The position numbers and the translations under genes are program-made. Of a stretch of 64,000 bases of DNA, positions 25,772 to 34,383 are shown one piece after another. Under the pieces are notes generated by a model. The model saw only the letters and a program-made list of their open reading frames with translations, did no database searches and was not told the origin of the DNA. The DNA lies in NCBI GenBank assembly GCA_038125725.1, contig JAYPEK010000006.1:62001-126000 (forward strand), written 5' to 3'. Origin of the DNA: TMED8 sp038125725. Its GTDB lineage: Bacteria; Pseudomonadota; Alphaproteobacteria; Rhodospirillales; Casp-alpha2. How positions within the stretch are numbered: position 1 is the stretch's first letter; each line of letters starts with the position of its first letter.

Positions 25772-27136
25772 ATGTGGGGGGTTTGGGCCATTCTCCGACA
25801 TTGCCGCCGGTTTCCGCTAGGGGTGTTGCTGCTGACCATGCTGGTCTGCGGCACCGTCGTCGTACCTGCGGCACCGGCAAGTGCGGCCTCGACGGTGGTC
25901 ACCGACATCCGAATCGGTTCCGCCGGCAACATCACCCGCATCGTTTTCGAGTTCACCGAACGCCTGTCGGCGCGGGTCTTCGCGCTGGCCGATCCCTACC
26001 GGGTCGTCATCGACCTGCCGGAGGTGGGCTGGCGTTTGCCGCCGAAACCGCTGCCGTCGGCGAGCGGTGTCTATGACCGGCTGCGCTATGGCCTCTATAA
26101 GCCTGGAAATTCCCGCGTCGTCCTGGATTTGACCAAGCCCGCGCGCGTTGCCAATGCGGCGCTGATCGAGCCCAACGGTGCTTACGGCCACCGCTTGGTG
26201 CTGGAACTGACCCCGAGCAGCCGCGATGCCTTCATGACGGCGATGAAGGGCGGCGATGTCACCATTGCTTCGCCGTCGCTGCAGAAAGGGCCGGCCGTCG
26301 CCGCCCTGGCTCCCCCGCCGGCGCCGAAGGCACAGCCCGCCCAGCAGCCCGCCGCGAAGCCCACGGTGCAGGCGCAGCCGCAAGCGACGCAGGCGCGCTT
26401 CCAGCCCGCGCCGCGCAAGCCGGCGCTCCGGCCGTCGACGGAGCGCTACACGGTGGTGGTCGATCCCGGCCACGGCGGCGTCGACCCGGGTACCATCGGC
26501 AATTCCGGCGTTTACGAAAAGCACGTCACCTTGGCCATGGCCCGCGCCATTCGCACGGCGCTGGAAAAATCCGGCCGCTTCGACGTCAAGCTGACCCGTG
26601 ACCGCGATATCTTCATCCGGCTGCGCGACCGTATCCGCCTGGCGCGGGAATCCGGCGCCGATCTGTTCATTTCGATCCATGCCGACTCGATCAAGAACCG
26701 CAAGATCAGCGGCGCCTCCGTCTATACGCTTTCCGAGCGCGCCTCGGATAAGGAGGCCGCCGCGCTGGCCGACAAGGAAAACAAGGCCGACCTGATCGCC
26801 GGCATCGACCTAACCAACGAGAACGCCGACGTGACCGGCATCCTGATCGACCTGGCACAGCGCGAGACCATGAATCAGTCGGCGCGTTTCGCCGGCGTGT
26901 TGATCGGCGAAATGAAGAAACGCACGCACGTGCTGCGCAACACCCACCGATTCGCCGGATTCGCCGTCCTCAAGGCGCCGGACGTGCCGTCGGTGCTGAT
27001 CGAGCTTGGGTTTTTGTCCAACCTGAAAGACGAACGCGCGCTGCGCGACAGGCGCTACCGGGCGCGGATGGCGCAGGGCGTCGCCGAGGCCGTGGACGCC
27101 TATTTCACCCGCGTCGAGCAGGCCGCCGGCCGCTAA
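25772..27136 (+). CDS. amiC: N-acetylmuramoyl-L-alanine amidase, AmiC type
   Basis: The protein is 454 residues. An N-terminal signal or anchor (about 15-40) is followed by an AMIN domain (residues 45-150) that directs septal or outer-membrane localisation. A Pro/Ala/Gln-rich linker (around 170-215) leads into the Amidase_3 domain. Zinc ligands are visible in VVDPGHGGVDPG, the Glu of YEKHVTLAMAR and the His of SIHADS, with the catalytic Glu in LIELGFLSN. It cleaves the amide between muramic acid and the stem peptide during cell separation. It precedes PBP1A, as in other alphaproteobacteria. Confidence 0.93.
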   Translation: MWGVWAILRHCRRFPLGVLLLTMLVCGTVVVPAAPASAASTVVTDIRIGSAGNITRIVFEFTERLSARVFALADPYRVVIDLPEVGWRLPPKPLPSASGVYDRLRYGLYKPGNSRVVLDLTKPARVANAALIEPNGAYGHRLVLELTPSSRDAFMTAMKGGDVTIASPSLQKGPAVAALAPPPAPKAQPAQQPAAKPTVQAQPQATQARFQPAPRKPALRPSTERYTVVVDPGHGGVDPGTIGNSGVYEKHVTLAMARAIRTALEKSGRFDVKLTRDRDIFIRLRDRIRLARESGADLFISIHADSIKNRKISGASVYTLSERASDKEAAALADKENKADLIAGIDLTNENADVTGILIDLAQRETMNQSARFAGVLIGEMKKRTHVLRNTHRFAGFAVLKAPDVPSVLIELGFLSNLKDERALRDRRYRARMAQGVAEAVDAYFTRVEQAAGR

Positions 27137-27155
27137 TTCCGCGCGTGATATCCGA

Positions 27156-27174
27156 TGGCGCCATAAGGGCGCCA
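27156..27174 (+). terminator. Hairpin after amiC, weak terminator candidate
   Basis: A perfect 7-bp stem TGGCGCC/GGCGCCA with a 5-base loop lies 19 bases after the amiC stop. No proper T-run follows, so termination is uncertain. Confidence 0.3.
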
Positions 27175-27327
27175 CATTTCCCTGTTAATCGGTTATGATG
27201 AAGCCAAGCTCTTGCGGATAAAACGTGTTACAAACGTATGCGGGTTCACGGCAATGGCCGGACCCGGACCGGCCCGGAAACCAAGGGCCTTAAGGTTGTC
27301 ATCATCTGACCGGGTAATTTCGCCGTC

Positions 27328-29775
27328 ATGATCCGCGCTTTGCTTACCACCATCGGCATGTTGCTGATCCTGGCCGTGATCGGCGCCGGCGGCGCGCTGT
27401 TCGTGTTCTACAAGTTCGGTCAGGCCTTGCCCGATTACCGCCAGTTGGCGGACTACGAGCCGCCGGTGATGACCCGCGTGCACGCCGGCGACGGCCGACT
27501 GTTGGCCGAGTACGCGGTCGAGAAACGCGTCTTCGTGCCCATCGCCGCCATGCCGAAACGGGTGATCCAGGCGTTCCTGGCGGCCGAGGACAAGAACTTC
27601 TACACCCACGCCGGGGTCGATTTCACCGGCGTCGCACGCGCCATCCTGGTCAATCTCAAGAACCTGGGTTCGTCGCGACGCCTGGTCGGGGCCTCCACCA
27701 TCACCCAGCAGGTGGCGAAGAACTTCCTGCTCACCAACGAGGTCTCCTGGCGGCGCAAGGTCAAGGAGGCGATCCTGGCCTTCCGGATCGAGCGCGCCTT
27801 TCCCAAGGACCGCATCCTCGAACTTTACCTGAATGAAATCTATCTTGGTTTCGGGTCTTACGGCGTCGCCGCGGCGGCGCTCAACTATTTCAACAAGTCC
27901 CTCGACGAGCTGAGCGTCGCCGAACTGGCCTACCTGGCGGCGCTGCCGAAGGCGCCCAACAACTACCATCCGATCCGCAAGCCGGAAGCGGCGCGCGGCC
28001 GGCGCGACTGGGTCGTCGGGCGCTTGCTGGAGGAGGGCTTCATCACCGCCGACGAGGCCGCCCGGGCCCGCGCCACGCCGCTGTTGATTGCCAAGCGCGA
28101 TGACACGGAATTCGTGACCGCCGACTATTTCGCCGAAGAGGTACGGCGCGAGCTCGAGGATCGCTACGGCGAGCAGCAGCTCTACAAGGGCGGGCTCTCG
28201 GTACGCACCACGATCGACCCGAAGCTGCAGGCTATGGCCGACGCCGCGCTCCGGTCCGGGCTTCGCGCCTACGACCGCCGGCACGGTTACCGGGGACCGT
28301 TCGCGCATATCGCCGACGACGTGCGGCTTGACACCTCGCCCGACTGGCAGCGCGCGCTCGGCCGCATCGAACGGCCGAAGGGCCTGCTGGAGTGGTCGCT
28401 GGCGGTCGTGCTCGGCACCGATGCAGAGCATGCCTATATCGGCGTCGACGACGGCAAGAAGGGTCGCATTCCCTTGTCACGGCTGACCTGGGCGCGCGAA
28501 GCACTGGAGAAGCAGCAGCGCGGTTCCAAGGTGACGAAGCCCGCCGATGTCCTGAAGCGCGGCGACGTCATTGCCGTTTCCAAGGCCGAGCCCCGCAAGG
28601 AAGACGAGACCGTGCCCGAGGATTATTACGGGCTTCGACAAATCCCCGAGATCAACGGTGCCTTGGTGGCGCTTGACCCGCACACGGGCCGCGTCCTGGC
28701 CATGAGCGGCGGCTATGCGCCGGACATGAGCGAGTTCAACCGCGCTGTCCAGGCCTATCGTCAGCCCGGATCGGCGTTCAAGCCGTTCGTCTATTTGGCG
28801 GCGCTCGATGCCGGCTATACGCCATCCACCCTGATCCTCGACGCGCCCTTCGTCATCGATCAGGGGCCGGGCCTGCCGAAGTGGCGGCCGGCCAACTACA
28901 CCAAGAAATTCTACGGTCCCTCGACCATGCGGCTCGGGATCGAGAAATCGCGCAACCTGATGACCGTGCGCCTGGCGCAGACCATCGGCATGGACCGGGT
29001 CGCCACCTATGCGGAACGCTTCGGTATCGTCGACAATCTGGCGGAAACGCTGGCAATGTCGCTGGGCGCCGGCGAGACCACCTTGATGCGCCTCACCACC
29101 GCCTACGCCATGCTGGTCAACGGCGGCAAGCGCATCACGCCGACGCTGATCGACCGCATCCAGGACCGCAACGGCCGCACCGTCTACCGTCACGACCAGC
29201 GCCAGTGCGTGCAATGCCGGGCCGAATTCTGGACCCGCCAGCCGCCGCCGGCGCAACCTGATACCCGCGACCAGATCACCACGCCGGGCAGCGCCTATCA
29301 GGTGGTTTCCATGCTGGAAGGCGTCGTGCAGCGAGGTACCGGCCGGCGTATCGCCGCCGTCGGCAAGCCCTTGGCCGGCAAGACCGGCACCTCGAACGAG
29401 GAACGCGACACCTGGTTCATGGGCTTCGCGCCGGATTTGGCGGTCGGTGTCTTCGCCGGATTCGATACCCCGACGCCCTTGGGCCGGCGCGAGACCGGGT
29501 CGTCGGTGGCCGCCCCCATCTTCCGCGACTTCATGGCCGCCGCCTTGAAGGATAAGCCCGCCATTCCTTTCCGGACGCCGCCGGGCATCCGCCTGGTGCG
29601 GGTCGATTCCCGTACCGGTCTGCTGGCGACGGCATCCACCCGCAACGTCATCCTGGAAGCTTTCAAGCCCGGCACCGTGCCGAGCGGCGAATCGCAGGTT
29701 CTGGAGGGCCAGAGCTGGCGCGCGCCCGGCACCGCGGCGAGCGGTTCCATCACCGGTACCGGCGGACTTTACTAG
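27328..29775 (+). CDS. mrcA: Penicillin-binding protein 1A
   Basis: The protein is 815 residues. One N-terminal membrane helix (about 5-30) is followed by the glycosyltransferase GT51 domain with the conserved LAAEDKNFYTHAGVD, the GASTITQQVAKNFLL block and ERAFPKDRILELYLNEIYLG. An OB-like insert and the transpeptidase domain come next: SxxK in PGSAFKPFVY, SxN in IEKSRNLMT and KTG in LAGKTGTSNEE. It polymerises and crosslinks peptidoglycan. An insert between the two domains contains GVDDGKKGRI, as in alphaproteobacterial PBP1A. Confidence 0.95.
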   Translation: MIRALLTTIGMLLILAVIGAGGALFVFYKFGQALPDYRQLADYEPPVMTRVHAGDGRLLAEYAVEKRVFVPIAAMPKRVIQAFLAAEDKNFYTHAGVDFTGVARAILVNLKNLGSSRRLVGASTITQQVAKNFLLTNEVSWRRKVKEAILAFRIERAFPKDRILELYLNEIYLGFGSYGVAAAALNYFNKSLDELSVAELAYLAALPKAPNNYHPIRKPEAARGRRDWVVGRLLEEGFITADEAARARATPLLIAKRDDTEFVTADYFAEEVRRELEDRYGEQQLYKGGLSVRTTIDPKLQAMADAALRSGLRAYDRRHGYRGPFAHIADDVRLDTSPDWQRALGRIERPKGLLEWSLAVVLGTDAEHAYIGVDDGKKGRIPLSRLTWAREALEKQQRGSKVTKPADVLKRGDVIAVSKAEPRKEDETVPEDYYGLRQIPEINGALVALDPHTGRVLAMSGGYAPDMSEFNRAVQAYRQPGSAFKPFVYLAALDAGYTPSTLILDAPFVIDQGPGLPKWRPANYTKKFYGPSTMRLGIEKSRNLMTVRLAQTIGMDRVATYAERFGIVDNLAETLAMSLGAGETTLMRLTTAYAMLVNGGKRITPTLIDRIQDRNGRTVYRHDQRQCVQCRAEFWTRQPPPAQPDTRDQITTPGSAYQVVSMLEGVVQRGTGRRIAAVGKPLAGKTGTSNEERDTWFMGFAPDLAVGVFAGFDTPTPLGRRETGSSVAAPIFRDFMAAALKDKPAIPFRTPPGIRLVRVDSRTGLLATASTRNVILEAFKPGTVPSGESQVLEGQSWRAPGTAASGSITGTGGLY

Positions 29776-29843
29776 TAACTTGCACCGATGGCTTTGAGGC
29801 CGCATGGTTCGCCGGTCGACGAATATCCGACCGGGGAGAGACC

Positions 29844-30503
29844 ATGACCGACGATATCCGCGCATTGGCCCTGCGCGCCGCCAAGATCGCCACCGCCACC
29901 TTCGCCAACGCCCTCGACGATTTTGGCCTCGCCGACCGGATGATCCTGCCGACCATCAAGGCCGTCCGGTCGGGGATGCGGTTTGCCGGACCGGCGGTGA
30001 CGGTGCGGGAAAGCATCGGTCCCGCCGGGACCTATACTTCGGCGGACTTCAAGGTGGGCGCCATGATCGATGCGGCGGGGGCGGGCGACGTCATCGTCGT
30101 CGCCGGCGAGGGCGCCAATGTCTCGACCTGGGGCGGCATGGCGTCGTTCGCGGCAAAAAAGAAGGGCGTTGCGGGCTTGCTCGCCGACGTCGGCGTGCGC
30201 GACGTGGAGGAAATGGTGGAGTTCGAGTTCCCGGTCTTCGCCCGCCACCTGACGCCCCTGACGGGGCGCACACGCTTGAAGATCGAAGCCATCAACGAAC
30301 CGGTCGAGGTCGACGGCGTTCCCGTCGCTGCGGGCGATCTGGTGGTTGCCGACGGTACCGGTGTGCTGGTGCTGCCGGCCGGGAAGGCGGCTGAGATTAT
30401 CGCCAACGCCGAGCTCTACAGCGCCGATGACGCCGCCGCCATCAAGGACCTGGACGCCGGCCTGACGTTCTCCGAGGCGATGGCCAAATATACGCGGATT
30501 TGA
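29844..30503 (+). CDS. RraA-family protein (aldolase/demethylmenaquinone methyltransferase-like fold)
   Basis: The protein is 219 residues. The RraA fold pattern is visible: GPAVTVRE, GDVIVVAGEGANVSTWGGMAS, the Gly-rich GLLADVGVRDVEEM (the family D-G-xxRD site, here with V for G) and the C-terminal GDLVVADGTGVLVLP. Family members are divalent-metal aldolases such as HMG/CHA aldolase or, in E. coli, the RNase E inhibitor RraA. This one is longer than RraA (about 160 residues) and of the aldolase length. It starts 69 bases after mrcA behind GGGGAGAG. Confidence 0.8.
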   Translation: MTDDIRALALRAAKIATATFANALDDFGLADRMILPTIKAVRSGMRFAGPAVTVRESIGPAGTYTSADFKVGAMIDAAGAGDVIVVAGEGANVSTWGGMASFAAKKKGVAGLLADVGVRDVEEMVEFEFPVFARHLTPLTGRTRLKIEAINEPVEVDGVPVAAGDLVVADGTGVLVLPAGKAAEIIANAELYSADDAAAIKDLDAGLTFSEAMAKYTRI

Positions 30504-30518
30504 GGCGCCGGCGGCCGC

Positions 30519-31745
30519 CTAGACCGGCCGCCGCAGCCAGCCGTCCGCGAACCCGACCGTGGATAGGCCGACCAGCTTGCGCACGGGCTCCAGCGCGCGT
30601 TCCAGCCGCGCCATGCGGCCTTTTCCAAACTCGATTCCGGGCTCGGGCCAGAGTGCGCCGATGCGGAGCTGGTCGTCGGCGCGTTCGGCTTTCATGTCCA
30701 GCCGGCCGATCATCCGTTCGCCCTCCAGCAGCGGGAAGATGTAGTAGCCGTATTGTCGCTTCGGTGCCGGCACGAAGATCTCGATGCGGTAATCGAAATC
30801 GAACAGGTGCTTCAATCGTTTGCGGTCGCGGATGACGGGGTCGAAGGGGTTGAGGATGCGCAGCCTGTCGGTCGGTTTCGGCGCCTCGGCAAGGCGCGCT
30901 TCGATATCGGCAAAAGCGAAGAGTTTGCGCGGCGGCGCGCCGCCCGCACCATGCACCCGAACTTCGACGATATCGGTGCCGAGGCGCTCGTCGCACCAGG
31001 CTTTGGCTTCCGCCGCCGTGACATTGCCCCAATAGCCGGCGATCTCGCCGGCGGTGCCGAAGCCGAGACGTTTCAGCGCCTCGCGGCAGGACCAATCGAT
31101 ATAATCGTCCGTTGAAAATTCAGTTCCAAGATATGCGCCCGGGATGACCTGCTCCGTCAGGGCGTAGGCCTTCTGGAAACCGCGCCGGTGGCAGATGCAA
31201 AGCCCGCCCGTGCGCCAATGATATTCGAGCGCCGTCCGCGACGGTTTCCAGTTCCACCATTCACGATCGCTTCCGGCGTCGGGGGGATCGCGGTGCTTCG
31301 ACATTTCGCGCGACGTGATCGGCCCGTTGTCGGCGGCGTGCGCCAGCACGTGGTCCAGTTCCTTGCGGTAATCCGAACCGTGCCAATCGGCCCAGCGCCG
31401 GGTCAGGCGCGCCCGTTCGCGCTCGAAGCGGCATTTCCACATCGGGAAGAACTCGACCGGCAGGATGGAGGCGTCGTGCGTCCAGTTTTCGAACAGTGCG
31501 CGATCGGTTTCGATCAGGCGAAGCAGGTCCTTCTGCCGGTAGCCATCCCAGCGGCTGGCCAGGATCATGTGATGGGCGCGCTCGACCCACTGGATGGAAT
31601 CGACCTGCACGAAGCCGAGTTTCCGGATCAGCTCCAACAGGCCCGCGCGCCCCAGCCGCCGACGCGGGTTCGCCGCCAGGCCCTGCAGATCGAGCACCAG
31701 TCGGCGCGCCTGGCTGGCGGAGATATCGAGGAGCTGCTCGGTCAT
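30519..31745 (-). CDS. AlkZ/YcaQ-family winged-helix DNA glycosylase
   Basis: The protein is 408 residues. The HTH_42 (AlkZ-like) architecture is recognisable: ARRLVLDLQGL, GFVQVDSIQWVERAHHMILASR (carrying the family QxD/QxQ catalytic element), FENWTHDASILP, WWNWKPSRTALEYHWRTGGL and the C-terminal LNPFDPVIRDRKRLKHLFDFDYRIE. YcaQ/AlkX-type enzymes unhook interstrand crosslinks and remove bulky alkylated bases. The gene converges on the RraA-like gene (15 bases apart) and reads away from the region around 31750. Confidence 0.85.
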   Translation of the reverse strand: MTEQLLDISASQARRLVLDLQGLAANPRRRLGRAGLLELIRKLGFVQVDSIQWVERAHHMILASRWDGYRQKDLLRLIETDRALFENWTHDASILPVEFFPMWKCRFERERARLTRRWADWHGSDYRKELDHVLAHAADNGPITSREMSKHRDPPDAGSDREWWNWKPSRTALEYHWRTGGLCICHRRGFQKAYALTEQVIPGAYLGTEFSTDDYIDWSCREALKRLGFGTAGEIAGYWGNVTAAEAKAWCDERLGTDIVEVRVHGAGGAPPRKLFAFADIEARLAEAPKPTDRLRILNPFDPVIRDRKRLKHLFDFDYRIEIFVPAPKRQYGYYIFPLLEGERMIGRLDMKAERADDQLRIGALWPEPGIEFGKGRMARLERALEPVRKLVGLSTVGFADGWLRRPV

Positions 31746-31877
31746 GGCTGGTGATCGAACCCTTGCCAGGGCGGAGAGTCAATCGGCCTGCCCGACCGCG
31801 CTTCCGCTGCCTATCGCCAGTCCGCAGATGGGCATGCGGATGAAAGGCTTGCAACGCCCGCCCGATGCCGTCATTAC

Positions 31878-31897
31878 ATATTCAAATTGTAGAATAT
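31878..31897. promoter_or_regulatory. Dyad ATATTC-N8-GAATAT upstream of the ketopantoate reductase-like gene
   Basis: Perfect 6-bp arms (31878-31883 and 31892-31897) enclose an 8-base spacer in an AT-rich pocket 56 bases before the start codon. It fits the ATTC-N8-GAAT pattern that I recall for SqrR/BigR-type persulfide sensors. The SoxR of this window could therefore bind here. Confidence 0.5.
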
Positions 31898-31952
31898 AAG
31901 TGCCCGTTCAAGGGTGCGGGGCCCACACGTTCTGACTGAAGAGACACGGTAA

Positions 31953-33005
31953 ATGGCACATAACATTCTCATTCTCGGCGCTTCCTACGGATCGCTGCTC
32001 GGCACCAAGCTGTTGATGGCCGGGCACGACGTGACCCTGGTATGCCGGCGCAAGACCGCTGAGTTGATCAACGCCGAGGGCACCGAGGTGCGCATCAAGC
32101 TGAAGGGCGAGGACGAGCACCGCTCGATCCGCTCCAAGGACCTGCCCGGTACCTTGACTGCCAAGACCCCGCAGGAAGTGGACGCGACCCAGTACGACAT
32201 GGTCGGCCTCGCCATGCAGGAGCCGCAGTACGCGCACCACACGCTGCGCACGGTCTTGATCCGCATCGCCGAGGAGCGCATTCCCTGCCTGTCGATCATG
32301 AACATGCCGCCGCTCACGTTCCTGAAGCGCATTCCCGGCCTCGATACCTCGAAGCTTGGCGCCAGCTACACCGATCCCTCCGTTTGGGACCGCTTCGATC
32401 CCGACTTCATGACGCTTTGCAGCCCCGACCCGCAGGCCTTCCGTCCGCCGGAAGAGGGGGGCAACGTGCTGCACGTGGGCCTGCCGACCAATTTCAAGGC
32501 GGCGCGTTTCGCCGACGAGAAATCCAACGAGATCCTCAAGCAGCTCGAAGCCGACATCGCCGCCGTGACGCTGGATGGCAATGACGTGCCTGTGAAGCTC
32601 CGGGTCTACGAATCGATCTTCGTGCCGCTGGCCAAGTGGAGCATGCTGCTGACCGGCAACTACCGCTGCATCACCCGCTCCGACCCGCGTTCCATCCGCG
32701 ACGCCGTGCACACGGACCTGGCAAAGTCCAAGTCGATCTATGAATTCGTCGACGGTCTAGCGCAGAAGCTCGGCGCCGATCCCGCCGACTCGGTGCCGTT
32801 CGAGAAATACGCCAAGGCGGCCGAGAGCTTGTTGAAGCCCTCATCCGCGGCGCGCGCGGTGGCCGCCGGCGCGCCCTTCATCGAACGCGTCGATGTGCTG
32901 GTGCAGTTGATCGCCCAGGACCTGGGGCTGAACAACCCCGAGATCGACGAGACCGTGTACATCGTCGACGACCAACTCGGCGCCAACGATCCGCTGTCGC
33001 GCTGA
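31953..33005 (+). CDS. Ketopantoate reductase-like NAD(P)-binding protein
   Basis: The protein is 350 residues. The N-terminus ILILGASYGSLLGTKLLMAGHDVTLVCR is a Rossmann motif of the ApbA/PanE N-terminal domain type. The following YDMVGLAMQEPQY also fits that domain. The C-terminal helical half (KLRVYESIFVPLAKWSMLLTGNYRCI) is not clearly the KPR C-domain, so a true 2-dehydropantoate reductase activity is doubtful; an opine- or other hydroxyacid dehydrogenase-like reaction is possible. The gene has its own promoter region with a striking dyad. Its 3' end overlaps an antisense PilZ gene by 165 bases. Confidence 0.75.
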   Translation: MAHNILILGASYGSLLGTKLLMAGHDVTLVCRRKTAELINAEGTEVRIKLKGEDEHRSIRSKDLPGTLTAKTPQEVDATQYDMVGLAMQEPQYAHHTLRTVLIRIAEERIPCLSIMNMPPLTFLKRIPGLDTSKLGASYTDPSVWDRFDPDFMTLCSPDPQAFRPPEEGGNVLHVGLPTNFKAARFADEKSNEILKQLEADIAAVTLDGNDVPVKLRVYESIFVPLAKWSMLLTGNYRCITRSDPRSIRDAVHTDLAKSKSIYEFVDGLAQKLGADPADSVPFEKYAKAAESLLKPSSAARAVAAGAPFIERVDVLVQLIAQDLGLNNPEIDETVYIVDDQLGANDPLSR

Positions 33006-33287
33006 ACTGGCTTCGTCTCCGTAATTGTCGAAGTTGACGGCGAAGCCGCTGTCGTAGTGGCGGATGACCCGCGCCGGCCGGTTCTTGAGGCTGGCCGACC
33101 GCACGTCCACGCCCTGGCCGATGTCCAGGCGGACCGGGTCCGTGCCTTCCAGGTTGAACTCGATGGCAGCTCCGCTTTCCGACACATCGGTGACGACGCC
33201 ATCCGAGACGCCACCGTCGGCGACGATGGTCGCCGGTTCGTTCACCGGAATGCGTTCATGGCGGCGGCCGCTGTCGGTCATGGACAA
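32841..33287 (-). CDS. PilZ domain protein with an antisense-derived tail
   Basis: The protein is 148 residues. Residues 8-90 form a PilZ domain with the c-di-GMP motifs RRHER (RxxxR) and DVSESG (D/NxSxxG). The rest, from about residue 95, is encoded on the reverse side of the ketopantoate reductase-like gene and has no domain character. This suggests that the original stop was lost and the frame ran on until 32841. Lone PilZ proteins act as c-di-GMP receptors for motility or polysaccharide secretion. It is convergent with its left neighbour and follows, in direction, the Dyp peroxidase. Confidence 0.75.
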   Translation of the reverse strand: MSMTDSGRRHERIPVNEPATIVADGGVSDGVVTDVSESGAAIEFNLEGTDPVRLDIGQGVDVRSASLKNRPARVIRHYDSGFAVNFDNYGDEASSARQRIVGAELVVDDVHGLVDLGVVQPQVLGDQLHQHIDAFDEGRAGGHRARRG

Positions 33288-33326
33288 ATCCTATCCGGTT
33301 CCGCTGATACCAAGCTGTGATCGCCG

Positions 33327-34220
33327 TTACAGGGCATCCAGAACGGTTGCCGTCGGCGCGAAGAAATAGGAGCCGGTCTTGGCGTCGGAGAAATCCGTCA
33401 GGTGATCGTATTCGCCGTCACCGGTGAGGCCGAACATGCTCCGGAGCGTGTTGTCGAAACGGCTGATGTCGCAGGTGAAGCCCAGGAAATAGAGGCCGTG
33501 CTCGCCGGCGATGCCATAAGGGACGGAGCGGCGGTACATCTTCTGGGCGACGCCGTCGATCTTCAAATCGGTGCGGCTGACGTGCGACCATGGCGGCTGC
33601 GCGTCGCCCTCAAGCTCGATGCTGTCGGGTTTTGTTCGGCCGAACACCTGTTCCTGGTCGTGGACGGATAGGGTGTTGAAGCTCTCCAGGTCATGTACCC
33701 ATTTCTGGCCCAAGACGAAGGCGCCGCCGGCGCCGGGCTGGCCCGACGGCACTAGGGCGGCTTCCAGGCGCAGTTCCTCTGTCTTCGGGTTGGCGCTGCC
33801 GTCGATGAAGCCGGTAATGTCGCGGGCGTCGTGGTACATGAAGCCGGAGATATCCAGCGACACGTCGGCGATGGAATCCATCGCCAGCGACACGCCGCGC
33901 ATCAGGTCGAAGACGTCGTCGCGCTCGGGCCCGTGAATCCAGAACCAGACGTCGCGTTGGGTCGCCGGCGCGGCGTGGCGCGGGCCGTTGAGGGGATCGA
34001 ACGGCCTTAGGCCTTCCGGCACGTCGTTTGGCGCCAGCATCTTCATCGCATCGGGACCGAAGGCAACGACCATGGCGCAGGGGCTGTCGGCGGCGGTGGC
34101 GCGAGCCTGCTTGATAGCTGCGGCCAACGCATCGGGGGCGGCGCCGGGCTTCAGGTCATATTCCAGGAGGTGATGGTGGCGGCTGCCTTCCCGGAAGATA
34201 TCCTTTTGTGGATTGCCCAT
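33327..34220 (-). CDS. Dyp-type heme peroxidase
   Basis: The protein is 297 residues with no signal peptide, placing it in the cytoplasmic YfeX-like (class B/P) group. The GXXDG motif is in DITGFIDGSANP (distal Asp). The proximal His is probably in PPWSHVSRTDL, and C-terminal GLYFLGFTCDISRFDNTLRSMFG matches the family. Such enzymes oxidise dyes, porphyrinogens or act on heme with peroxide. It is divergent from prfB. Confidence 0.9.
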   Translation of the reverse strand: MGNPQKDIFREGSRHHHLLEYDLKPGAAPDALAAAIKQARATAADSPCAMVVAFGPDAMKMLAPNDVPEGLRPFDPLNGPRHAAPATQRDVWFWIHGPERDDVFDLMRGVSLAMDSIADVSLDISGFMYHDARDITGFIDGSANPKTEELRLEAALVPSGQPGAGGAFVLGQKWVHDLESFNTLSVHDQEQVFGRTKPDSIELEGDAQPPWSHVSRTDLKIDGVAQKMYRRSVPYGIAGEHGLYFLGFTCDISRFDNTLRSMFGLTGDGEYDHLTDFSDAKTGSYFFAPTATVLDAL

Positions 34221-34383
34221 GTCGAAACTCTTTCCTGCGGTTGTCCGTTGCGCGCTCTGGCGACAGGAGTTTAGCGCGCTGATCGTAAATTGAAACCCGT
34301 GCGGCCTTGCATTTTCTCCGGCTTTGTCCTCTTATCGGCGCGCCGCCAACGGGCGGCGGAAAACCGATACAAGACGACAGGCC

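Noticed and set aside
29844..30503. RraA-like protein as regulator of the nearby RNase E
   Set aside because: The length and motifs fit the aldolase members of the family; nearness to rne is not evidence enough.
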